DNA of 15,199 nucleotides from an uncultured Clostridia bacterium (GCA_934271245.1 CAKQQY010000037.1:1-15199), one strand, 5' to 3'; counted from the first letter of the stretch, positions 7,980-14,888 are shown. The notes: a model not told the origin generated them from the letters alone. Made by a program: numbers and translations.

Positions 7980-9336
7980 CTTCTATTTTCTCCTTTACGC
8001 CGATATCCGCGTATTCGAATATCTCCGCGTTTTTATCGCAATTTATCGCTATAACCGTTTCCGATTGCTCTATTCCCGTTATATGTTGTATCGCTCCGCT
8101 TATTCCTATCGCTATATAAACTTTCGGATTTATCGTCTTTCCCGTTAAGCCTGCCTGCGATTCGTACGGAAGTATTCCGCAATCTACCGCTTTACGCGTT
8201 CCCGCTATCGCGGCGTTTAATCTCTTCGCCGCTTCTTCTATTTTTTTAAGGCTGTCTTTCGCGCCGTAACCGACGCCTATTACTATATCGTCGCTTTTAT
8301 TGCCGTTTTCCCGCATGGTCGCTAAAAAATATTCGCTTTCGCTCTCTATTTTGGCGATTATTTTCCCTTCTGCGGCCGGTCTATACACGAAAGTTTTTTC
8401 GCCGTCCGTTTCCGCGTTCACGCAGTCGGCGCACAGCCCGGCGTTAAGTATCGCCGCCACTTTCGGCGCGAGAACCCGATTAAAGGGGTCGCTCTTAAAA
8501 AAAACGTTTTTTATTTTTAGTTCTTTTATTTTTTCGGCTATTTCTGCGGGCGTTTTATTGTCGGCGGGAATTCTTACGATTTCTTCCGCTATTTCTTCGC
8601 CGAACACGTTTAACCCTTCCCCTACGATTACCGCTCGTTTTAATTTTTTGCCGTCCTTTTTTATTTCTTCCGTCGTGGTTTTTTTATTTTTCGCTTTCTC
8701 TATCTCTTCGTAAAGGCGGCTTTTATCTATAAACTTGCACCTGCGTTTGCCGCGTTCCGATTCGAATGTTTTTATTACTTTCGTGGGCGAACCGATAAAA
8801 CCCGTTTCCGTTTCTTTTAAACCTAATTCTTTTATGCCGATTACTTTGACTTCTCTTTTTTTCGAGCGGATTGACGCCGCCCTTAAAGTTTTCGTCTTTT
8901 CCCACGAGATTACCGTTTTACCCGTTATTTCCCTTTCGCCGTACCTTGTTTTTACGGTGTTTTCCGTCTTTTCCATGGCGTACGGAATAAAATCGTACCC
9001 GATGAGTTCGGAGATTTCCGCAGGTACCTGCGCCGTATCGCCGTCTACGCTTTGCCGTCCGCAATACACTATATCGGGCGAGATACGCTTTATCGTTTCG
9101 GCTAATACTTTCGACGTGACGAGAGTGTCGCTCCCTATGAGCGCTTTATCGCTTACGAGTATAAAGTCCGCGCCGAGCCGCGTTATATATTCCGCTTGCG
9201 GCGTCATCGTTATAGGCGACATGCTTATTACCGTGACTTCGGCGTTTTTCTCCGAAAGAGCCCATTCGAGCGCGGACGCGTCGAACGGGCTGATTTCTCC
9301 TTTATAAAATTTTACTGCCACCGCGATTTTAAGCAT
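7966..9336 (-). CDS. Electron-transfer flavoprotein, EtfB-EtfA fusion in one chain
   Basis: Residues 1-200 are EtfB: MLKIAVAVKF start, the nucleotide-binding VSDKALIGSDTL (61-72) and CGRQSVDGDTAQV (92-104). A lysine/glutamate-rich linker (about 201-232) leads to EtfA. That half holds the loop around APKVAAILNAGLCADC (290-305) and the FAD domain with GTRKAVDCGILPYESQAGLTGK (in 379-400), ACGIS-like AIGISGAIQH (409-418) and INCDKNAEIF (431-440). Etf is normally a heterodimer of about 260 and 330 residues. Here the total is 456, so the EtfA half is short, mainly at its N-terminal domain. The frame is continuous, with no sign of a frameshift. It would accept electrons from the operon's flavin dehydrogenase and iron-sulfur protein. 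Whether it bifurcates electrons to NAD and ferredoxin is unknown. It overlaps the FGGY kinase stop by 8 nt. Confidence 0.93.
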   Translation of the reverse strand: MLKIAVAVKFYKGEISPFDASALEWALSEKNAEVTVISMSPITMTPQAEYITRLGADFILVSDKALIGSDTLVTSKVLAETIKRISPDIVYCGRQSVDGDTAQVPAEISELIGYDFIPYAMEKTENTVKTRYGEREITGKTVISWEKTKTLRAASIRSKKREVKVIGIKELGLKETETGFIGSPTKVIKTFESERGKRRCKFIDKSRLYEEIEKAKNKKTTTEEIKKDGKKLKRAVIVGEGLNVFGEEIAEEIVRIPADNKTPAEIAEKIKELKIKNVFFKSDPFNRVLAPKVAAILNAGLCADCVNAETDGEKTFVYRPAAEGKIIAKIESESEYFLATMRENGNKSDDIVIGVGYGAKDSLKKIEEAAKRLNAAIAGTRKAVDCGILPYESQAGLTGKTINPKVYIAIGISGAIQHITGIEQSETVIAINCDKNAEIFEYADIGVKEKIEDVEL

Positions 9337-10789
9337 TATATATCTCTTCTAACGCCTTCTGAATTTTTTTGTACCTGATAAAAAGTTTCGCGTATTCTTC
9401 TCCGCGTTCTTTATCGGGCAGGATTTCGCCCGTAACTACCGAACACTTTTCTATCGCTTCTTCGGGGTCTTTGAAAAAGCCCGCGGCTATACCCGCAAGC
9501 ATTGCGGAACCGAACGAACTGTCGTTATTTTCCGTCTTTACGAGTTTTATCTGCAACGCGTCGGCTATCATTCCGCTCCACACGTCGCTCTTCGCGCCGC
9601 CCCCGATTATGAACGCGCTCTCTATTTTTACGCCGAGTCCGCCTATATATTCTTTACAGTCTTTCATCGACATCGCCACGCCTTCCATTACCGCTCTTGC
9701 GAAATGACCTTTCGTGTGCGCGCCCGTAATTCCTACAAAACTACCCTTTAACATGGGGTTGGCGTACGGCGTCAGTTCGCCGCTTAAATAGGGGTGGAAT
9801 ACAAGTCCGTCGCTTCCGACGGGGATTTTTTTCGCTTCTTCGTCGTATTCCGCGTAATCGCCGCCGAACGCGTCGCGAAACCACCTTAATGACGCCGCGC
9901 AGGATTTCGTCGCGGTGCCGGGATAGTACAACCCCTTTATCACGTGCGAATAGTTGATTACGTTTTTATCGGGCGCAAGTTTATCGTTTACCACGCAGAT
10001 TCTTCCCGCGGTGGCAAGTTTTAACGTAGTTTGCCCCTTTTTTATCGCCCCCGCAGCGAACACTTCCATTGCGGTATCGGTCGCGCCGCAGATGACTTTT
10101 ACGTTTTCGTCAAAGCCGAATTCTTCCGCGACTTCTTTTTTTACCTTTCCCGTTACCGTTAAAGGCGTGACGATTTGCGGCAGGTTTTCTTCCGTTATTC
10201 CTACAAGGCCTAAAAACTTTTCGTCCCAGCGCATTTTATCGTAATCGAAAAGCATGCTCCCTTCCGCTTCGATATAGTCGGTAACAAAGTCGCCCGTAAA
10301 CTTTCCGCGAACGTAGTCTTTGGCAAAGGTTATCCTTTTTACCCTTTTCCATTCTTCGGGTTTATTCTCTTTCACCCACATGAGTTGCGGCAACGTCCAG
10401 ATAGTGTCTGCGTTATGTTTGAATTTACGGAATATCTCTTCGCCGTAATTTTCTTCGAGATATTTTTTCTCTTTTACCGAGCGAGTATCCGTCCAGTACA
10501 CCGAATTCATTACCGGTTTTCCGTTCTCGTCGGTTAAAACGGCAGTATGAGTCGCCGCGTCGAAACACAACGCGGCTATATCTTTTCCGTCTATTTTCGA
10601 TTTCTTTATTACGGCGCGAATATTTTCTTTCGTGGCGTTATACCAGTCTTCGGGATTCTGTTCCCTGCCGTTTTCGCCTACGGTTATCGTTTTATACTCG
10701 CTCGTCGCCGTGGCGACGACTTTTCCCGTTTCTTCTAGCAGCGTCGCTTTACTCGCTCCGCCGCCGAAATCCACGCCTAATACGTACAT
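9329..10789 (-). CDS. FGGY-family carbohydrate kinase (xylulokinase-like)
   Basis: ATP-dependent kinase of the FGGY group, 486 residues, the normal length. The N-terminal ATPase-fold strand is GVDFGGGASKATLL (5-18). The sugar-side segment ATHTAVLTDENGKPV (about 79-93) corresponds to the G-MHG-LLD region of xylulokinases. The catalytic Asp is D238 in GATDTA. The C-terminal nucleotide loop is IIGGGAKSDVW, followed by a SSFGSAMLAG helix. Members act on ketoses (xylulose, ribulose, fuculose, erythrulose) or polyols, and the substrate cannot be chosen from sequence. It starts 12 nt after the DUF4867 gene, with a weak GGGTGAAAG site, and ends inside the start of the Etf gene. A second, unrelated kinase (PfkB) in the same operon implies two phosphorylation steps or a branched route. 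Confidence 0.93.
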   Translation of the reverse strand: MYVLGVDFGGGASKATLLEETGKVVATATSEYKTITVGENGREQNPEDWYNATKENIRAVIKKSKIDGKDIAALCFDAATHTAVLTDENGKPVMNSVYWTDTRSVKEKKYLEENYGEEIFRKFKHNADTIWTLPQLMWVKENKPEEWKRVKRITFAKDYVRGKFTGDFVTDYIEAEGSMLFDYDKMRWDEKFLGLVGITEENLPQIVTPLTVTGKVKKEVAEEFGFDENVKVICGATDTAMEVFAAGAIKKGQTTLKLATAGRICVVNDKLAPDKNVINYSHVIKGLYYPGTATKSCAASLRWFRDAFGGDYAEYDEEAKKIPVGSDGLVFHPYLSGELTPYANPMLKGSFVGITGAHTKGHFARAVMEGVAMSMKDCKEYIGGLGVKIESAFIIGGGAKSDVWSGMIADALQIKLVKTENNDSSFGSAMLAGIAAGFFKDPEEAIEKCSVVTGEILPDKERGEEYAKLFIRYKKIQKALEEIYNA

Positions 10790-10801
10790 ACTTTCACCCG
10801 C

Positions 10802-11413
10802 TTATTTTACAACTATGTTTTCGCCGACAATTCCGATTACTTTGCCCGTTTCTACGTGTTTTTTGCTTTCTTTATGGCATATCAACCATTTGTTGCGCGC
10901 TACAAGTTTTTTATCTCCGCTCTTAGCCATAAGCGGCGTATTCGTTCCGCGCGGCAGAATTACCACGTTCCCGAACACCCCGTTACCCGGCAACGTCGGA
11001 CAAAAATGCAACGTGGTCTGATAAATTTCCACAGACTCGCCTTTCTTAACCAGAAACGCTTTAATATTCTTCGTATCGAATATTCCGTCAGTCATTTCTC
11101 GTCTGTCGCCCAAAAGCAATATCATATCTTCCAGAGCGCAATGAATTTCCGACGATTTATGCCACTCCAAAGCGTTAAGCGTATCGTTATGCCCCCAGCA
11201 ATAACCGATTTGCACGTCCATATCGCCGAACGCTTCACGATAATACGCTAAGGATTCTTCCGTTTCGAATGCCGGAACGCTCGCCATATAAGAACAGCCT
11301 CTTTCGGGAACGGCTATCTCCTTCGCTTTCTCTTCGAACAACCCGAAAAACGGACAGTCGACTACTTCGCCGTATTGCAAAAACTCTTTATCGTGTATAG
11401 TATATATTTTCAT
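10802..11413 (-). CDS. DUF4867 family protein, cupin-like
   Basis: A 203-residue protein that I recognise as DUF4867: it starts MKIYTIHDKEF, has the central IGYCWGHNDTLNALEWH (69-85) with SEI (88-90), a TTLHFCP strand (133-139), then VILPRGTNTP (151-160) and ARNKWLICH (172-180). H75, H85, E89 and H136 are spaced as expected for a cupin-type metal site, but that is my inference from the pattern. Its function is unknown to me. From memory, DUF4867 genes occur next to sugar catabolism genes in Firmicutes. Its place between an IolB-family isomerase and a sugar kinase fits a sugar isomerase, epimerase or mutarotase. There is no signal peptide, so it is cytoplasmic. Gaps of 12 nt lie on both sides. 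Confidence 0.85.
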   Translation of the reverse strand: MKIYTIHDKEFLQYGEVVDCPFFGLFEEKAKEIAVPERGCSYMASVPAFETEESLAYYREAFGDMDVQIGYCWGHNDTLNALEWHKSSEIHCALEDMILLLGDRREMTDGIFDTKNIKAFLVKKGESVEIYQTTLHFCPTLPGNGVFGNVVILPRGTNTPLMAKSGDKKLVARNKWLICHKESKKHVETGKVIGIVGENIVVK

Positions 11414-11425
11414 CGTTTATCCCGC

Positions 11426-12217
11426 TTATTTATTCATCCACTTATGTTCTTCTTCGGTGGTGCAGAATATCCCCCTGTTTTTGCCCGCCATTATCCACAA
11501 ACAATAGTTTTTATATCCCGGGGCGACGGTAAAGGGGTGATAACCTTTGGGGACTTCGACCGAATCTCCCGTTTTTACTTTATACGCTTCGTTGATATCC
11601 CCTTCTTTACTATATACCATCTGAACGCCGAAGCCTTGCGGTTTATCGAATTCGAAATAGTATATTTCGTCTAAAAAGCCTTCGACGGGCATATCTTCTA
11701 TATCGTGTTTATGCGGCGGAAAACTTGCCCAGTTGCCGTCTTCTACCCAGAATTCGCCTATATACAAAAGGTTCGCTTCGGCGTTTTCCGCAACGTTGAA
11801 CGCCGCGGTTCTTTTATACGCGCCTTTGCCGAGTTCTTTGGTTTTTATGTCGGCGGTTCTTATTACCTGCGCTTTTATATGTTTTTCGGCAGGCGCTTTG
11901 GCTATGCACACTTTAGCGTCGCCGCCCGTTGCCGTTACGGTGAATTCTTCGTCTTTTCCGACGTAAACCGCTTCGCCTACGCCGTCGAAAACCGTCTTTC
12001 TTACGCCTACTTTTTCGAATTTAAAGTCCTTACCCGTTACGGTAATGCTTCCGTTTAACACGATAAGAGCGAATTCTTTGCCCTTTTCGTCTATCTTCGC
12101 GCTCGTTCCGTCGCGAAGTTTAAGCATATCCGTTTCCGCATAGCAAAGCGGACTGTTTCTGTTAGTTATTACCCTTTCGTATCCGTATTTTTCAACGTAA
12201 CTCTTTTTAAGATTCAT
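11426..12217 (-). CDS. iolB: KduI/IolB-family bicupin isomerase (5-deoxyglucuronate isomerase-like)
   Basis: IolB converts 5-deoxyglucuronate to 5-keto-2-deoxygluconate in inositol breakdown, and its relative KduI isomerises unsaturated uronates. The 263 residues match the IolB length (about 270). The C-terminal cupin shows SFPPHKHD (165-172; H169 and H171), E184 in DEIYYFEF, the QGFGVQMVY strand, and PKGYHPF with H227. These are the four metal ligands of the family. The N-terminal cupin is the usual degenerate one. The family assignment is strong. The substrate is less sure, because IolG, IolE and IolD are not next to it. The gene starts 13 nt after the iron-sulfur protein gene, whose stop codon TAA merges into its TAAGGAG site. 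Confidence 0.88.
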   Translation of the reverse strand: MNLKKSYVEKYGYERVITNRNSPLCYAETDMLKLRDGTSAKIDEKGKEFALIVLNGSITVTGKDFKFEKVGVRKTVFDGVGEAVYVGKDEEFTVTATGGDAKVCIAKAPAEKHIKAQVIRTADIKTKELGKGAYKRTAAFNVAENAEANLLYIGEFWVEDGNWASFPPHKHDIEDMPVEGFLDEIYYFEFDKPQGFGVQMVYSKEGDINEAYKVKTGDSVEVPKGYHPFTVAPGYKNYCLWIMAGKNRGIFCTTEEEHKWMNK

Positions 12218-12230
12218 TTCTCTTTTCTCC

Positions 12231-13316
12231 TTAAATAAGGTTTTCCGTCACTATCTGTTCGACGGTTTTTACTTCGTACCCTTCGGGCGCGGTCTTTTTA
12301 AGCATTTCGTACTCCGCGGGATTTTCGGTTACTATCGTTCTGCAACCCATATTCGCCGCGTTTACCCACCTATCCCGAGCGATTCTCGTCTGTACGTCCG
12401 GCATATATTCGTTCATTATAAGGCTTCCTGCAAAGTTTGCTTCTTTGCCCTTTAACAGCATTTCTTTATTTACGCCGACTTTCGCTATTATCTCTCTTGC
12501 CGTCGTTTCGTCGTCAAGGTCGCGGGCGTAAGCGTAGTTATCCTGCAAAGTATATTCCCTGCCGCCGTTTTTAACCTTTAACTTTCCGCTCTCCACGAGT
12601 TCTTTTACGTATTCGTTAAAGCCTTTTACCGTCGCCGTGACTTCTATTCCCCATTCCTTATATTCGTGACGTATAAGTTTTAAGTCTACGGGGTCGTATA
12701 CTATTACCGTTTTATATCCGTTCATTTCTGCGGCGGCGTTTTTTGCCGCGGTGAGAGTTTCTTCCGTTTTCCCCGTTAAAAACCACATCTCGTTTCCGCT
12801 ATCTATAACCTTTCCGTCTATCGTGAATTTTACGCCCGCTTTTTTCAATAAGTTTGCCGCGGTTATAACGCTTTCGGGACTTTTATATATTGCGTCGCTG
12901 CCTGCAAAAAACAGTATATCCGTTTTTTCTTTATTTAGCAATACCTTAATTTCTTCTTTTACGCTTTCGCCGTATACGTTGCCTGTCTTTTCGTATTTAT
13001 CGAGCATATCGTTTACGTATGCGGGAATTACGCCGTTCAACGCCGCGTCGGTTTTTACTTCCTGTATAAATACTTTAGGGTCCCAACCGGTTACGCAGTT
13101 ATTCGTACACGCCCCGCAAAGAGTGCATTCGTACACGTTATCTATTATTTCGTCTATCTTTTCCGCTCCGCGGCTTACCAGAGATACCGCAAGCGCTCTC
13201 GCTCTCGCGGTGTTTCTTTCCTGTCCCGTGGCGTTGCCTACCGGGCATACGTGACGGCACATCCAGCAAAATCTGCAACTATCCGCTATTTTTTTAGCCT
13301 TTTCGGTTATATTCAT
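12231..13316 (-). CDS. 4Fe-4S ferredoxin-type protein, GlcF/HdrD-like with degenerate CCG domains
   Basis: Likely electron-carrying subunit for the flavin dehydrogenase encoded directly upstream. The N-terminus binds two 4Fe-4S clusters: C14-x2-C17-x2-C20-x3-C24-P, and C64-x2-C67-x2-C70-x3-C74. The following 260 residues have the outline of the two CCG repeats of GlcF, LldE and HdrB/D, for example TDILFFAGSDA, an extended GREYTLQDNYAYARD strand, and CRTIVTENPAE near the end. At every place where those proteins carry cysteines (GC, CCG, CPGC, DPCH, CCGxGG, CPxC), this protein has others (GS, SGN, DPVD, DNYA, FAGS, NPAE). Only one cysteine lies outside the ferredoxin part. It can therefore carry electrons but probably lacks the CCG cluster or disulfide chemistry. 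It sits 12 nt after the dehydrogenase gene, with a TAAGGAG site. Confidence 0.9.
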   Translation of the reverse strand: MNITEKAKKIADSCRFCWMCRHVCPVGNATGQERNTARARALAVSLVSRGAEKIDEIIDNVYECTLCGACTNNCVTGWDPKVFIQEVKTDAALNGVIPAYVNDMLDKYEKTGNVYGESVKEEIKVLLNKEKTDILFFAGSDAIYKSPESVITAANLLKKAGVKFTIDGKVIDSGNEMWFLTGKTEETLTAAKNAAAEMNGYKTVIVYDPVDLKLIRHEYKEWGIEVTATVKGFNEYVKELVESGKLKVKNGGREYTLQDNYAYARDLDDETTAREIIAKVGVNKEMLLKGKEANFAGSLIMNEYMPDVQTRIARDRWVNAANMGCRTIVTENPAEYEMLKKTAPEGYEVKTVEQIVTENLI

Positions 13317-13328
13317 TTTTATTTCTCC

Positions 13329-14753
13329 TTATAAACCTAACTTGAACGGGTTCATTATTCCGTTCGGATCGAGCGATTTCTTTAACCCTTCGAATACCTG
13401 CATGGCGGGCCCGTACTGCTCTTTCATAAGTCTTCCGAGTTTGATGCCTACGCCGTGGTGGTCGTTTACCACGCCGCCGTTGGCGATTGCCGTTCTGACG
13501 CCCAGCGTCCATATTTTGTTATGTAATTTCATCGCTTCGACGGGGTCTTCCGGCACGTATTCTTTATCTACGATAAATCTGTCGTATACCATACAGCCCC
13601 ATTCGTACCAGTGCGAGAAGTGCGCTATGAATTTTACGTGCGGGAAGTTGGTTTCTATCGCGTTTTTCATCGCGTGATATATCTTTTCTATTTTATCGTA
13701 AGGCGCGATGGTATCCATCGTTCCGAACATCTGCGGCAAATCCATCATATGACCGGGATAGAAGAAAGTAATTTTTTCTTTCCACCATTTTTCGCCGTAT
13801 TCGCTGCCTAAATCTTCCGCTCCGTATTTGGCGAAAGTGTCTAAAAGAATCTTTTCTTCCACGTCGACGAGTTCTTTTACCCCTTCGTACGCTATGTTCA
13901 TGAACGCGCCGGGTTTTTCAACGCCGACTATCTTTTTTATAAGCGAAGCCGTTTCCGCTTCGTCGTATAATCTCATAACAGACGGTTTGAATTTCTGCAA
14001 TATTTCTCTCGAAGCCTTGAACGCCGACGACATATCCTTAAACAAAAAGCCCCTGAATCTTCTTACTTCCGGTTGGTCGTATATTCTTATCTGCGCTTTC
14101 GTGATTATACCGAGAGTTCCTTCGCTTCCGATAAATATCTGGTTTAAGTCGGGGCCTGCCGCGTGTTTAGGCGCGGACGACGTATTGATTATATCGCCGT
14201 TCGGAAGCACTACTTCCATCTGCAATACCATATCGTCTATCTTGCCGTATTTCGTGGACACCACTCCTATTCCCCTATGCGCTAAAAATCCGCCTACGGT
14301 AGAACAGGTAAGCGACGACGGATAGTGCATGGTTGCGTATCCCTTTTCGTTAGCCGCCCATTCGACGTGCTTATATATAGCCCCCGCTCCGCATTCTATA
14401 TACATGGAATCGGTGTTGACTTCGTATATTTTATTCATTCTTTTGGTATCGAGAATTATTCCGCCGCATACCGGTATCGCGCCGCCCTGCGTTCCGCCGC
14501 CGCCGCCCCACGTGGTTACGGGAATTTTATAATAATTCGCTATCTTTAATACCTTGGAAGTTTCTTCCGCGTTCAACGGACTTACCACGAAATCCGCTTC
14601 GGGCATTCTTCTTCCCCTGTCCGCCCACATTCTGGAAAGCCAGAAATAATCTACGCTATGGGTTACTTTGTCGATTTCTTTTATCGAACAGTTTTCTTCG
14701 CCTACGGCGTCTTCGAGTTCCGTCAGAATCTGCGTTTGTAAAAATTCGTTCAT
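13329..14753 (-). CDS. FAD-linked dehydrogenase of the VAO/PCMH fold (AGPS/GlcD-like)
   Basis: First gene of the operon, 474 residues. The FAD_binding_4 domain shows PVTTWGGGGGTQGGAIP (78-94), GGIILD, CGAGAIYKHVEWAA, HYPSSLTCSTVGG (143-155) and YGKIDDM, then PDLNQIFIGSEGTLGIIT (201-218). The C-terminal cap contains FIAHFSHWYEWG, DHHGVG (431-436) and the closing DPNGIMNPFKLG. The HYPSS, DLNQ-IGSEG, FSH-Y and HHGVG pattern is closest to alkyl-DHAP-synthase-type members, and the fold is shared with D-lactate and glycolate dehydrogenases. With an iron-sulfur partner and Etf in the same operon, a dehydrogenase that oxidises a hydroxyl group of a sugar acid or polyol is more likely than ether-lipid synthesis. 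The start at 14753 has ATAAGGAG upstream, behind a consensus-like promoter. The substrate is not visible. Confidence 0.92.
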   Translation of the reverse strand: MNEFLQTQILTELEDAVGEENCSIKEIDKVTHSVDYFWLSRMWADRGRRMPEADFVVSPLNAEETSKVLKIANYYKIPVTTWGGGGGTQGGAIPVCGGIILDTKRMNKIYEVNTDSMYIECGAGAIYKHVEWAANEKGYATMHYPSSLTCSTVGGFLAHRGIGVVSTKYGKIDDMVLQMEVVLPNGDIINTSSAPKHAAGPDLNQIFIGSEGTLGIITKAQIRIYDQPEVRRFRGFLFKDMSSAFKASREILQKFKPSVMRLYDEAETASLIKKIVGVEKPGAFMNIAYEGVKELVDVEEKILLDTFAKYGAEDLGSEYGEKWWKEKITFFYPGHMMDLPQMFGTMDTIAPYDKIEKIYHAMKNAIETNFPHVKFIAHFSHWYEWGCMVYDRFIVDKEYVPEDPVEAMKLHNKIWTLGVRTAIANGGVVNDHHGVGIKLGRLMKEQYGPAMQVFEGLKKSLDPNGIMNPFKLGL

Positions 14754-14782
14754 ATCTTCTCCTTATATCTTTTTGTCTTTTT

Positions 14783-14797
14783 CCGTTTATATAACGG
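14783..14797. promoter_or_regulatory. Palindrome over the operon's predicted transcription start
   Basis: CCGTT-TATAT-AACGG is an inverted repeat with 5-bp arms. It lies just downstream of the -10 box, covering the predicted start site near 14795. This position suits a repressor operator. Confidence 0.45.
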
Positions 14798-14801
14798 TTT
14801 C

Positions 14802-14830
14802 AGTATATCACGAATAAAAATCATTTTCAA
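14802..14830 (-). promoter_or_regulatory. Promoter of the nine-gene operon
   Basis: On the minus strand TTGAAA (14825-14830) and TATACT (14802-14807) are 17 bp apart, close to sigma-A consensus. The start site is expected near 14795, giving a leader of about 42 nt to the first ATG at 14753. No other convincing promoter was seen inside the operon, where gene gaps are 13 nt or less. Confidence 0.8.
14815..14829. promoter_or_regulatory. Candidate operator copy 1, overlapping the -35 box
   Basis: Plus strand TAAAAATCATTTTCA matches the perfect palindrome at 14858-14872 at 13 of 15 positions and covers most of the -35 box. It is a candidate binding site for the operon's regulator. Confidence 0.45.
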
Positions 14831-14857
14831 CTGTTTTGCGAATTATTTTTTATTTTT

Positions 14858-14872
14858 TGAAAATAATTTTCA
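14858..14872. promoter_or_regulatory. Candidate operator copy 2, perfect 15-bp palindrome
   Basis: TGAAAAT-A-ATTTTCA has perfect 7-bp arms. It lies upstream of the promoter, with its centre 43 bp (about four helical turns) from the centre of the related site at the -35 box. That spacing is compatible with one regulator binding both on the same DNA face. Confidence 0.5.
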
Positions 14873-14888
14873 TATCCCGTAAAAACAA

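Noticed and set aside
8300..9307. Plus-strand frames of 137 and 190 codons opposite the Etf gene
   Set aside because: Serine/phenylalanine-rich mirror frames of a clear conserved gene, with no ribosome binding sites or recognisable domains.
7966..9336. EtfB and EtfA as two genes joined by a frameshift or lost stop
   Set aside because: The frame is continuous, the linker is long and charged as in natural fusions, and no second ribosome binding site with a start codon was evident at the domain border.
4875..12217. A standard inositol (iol) operon
   Set aside because: IolG, IolE, IolD and IolA are absent, and a FucI-like isomerase, FGGY kinase and Etf module do not belong to that pathway. Only family-level similarity to the last three steps is claimed.
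4875..14753. Sulfoquinovose or other sulfo-sugar degradation
   Set aside because: DUF4867, a PfkB kinase and a fucose-isomerase-like protein are suggestive from memory, but no sulfonate-specific enzyme, transporter or transaldolase is present, so the idea is not supported here.
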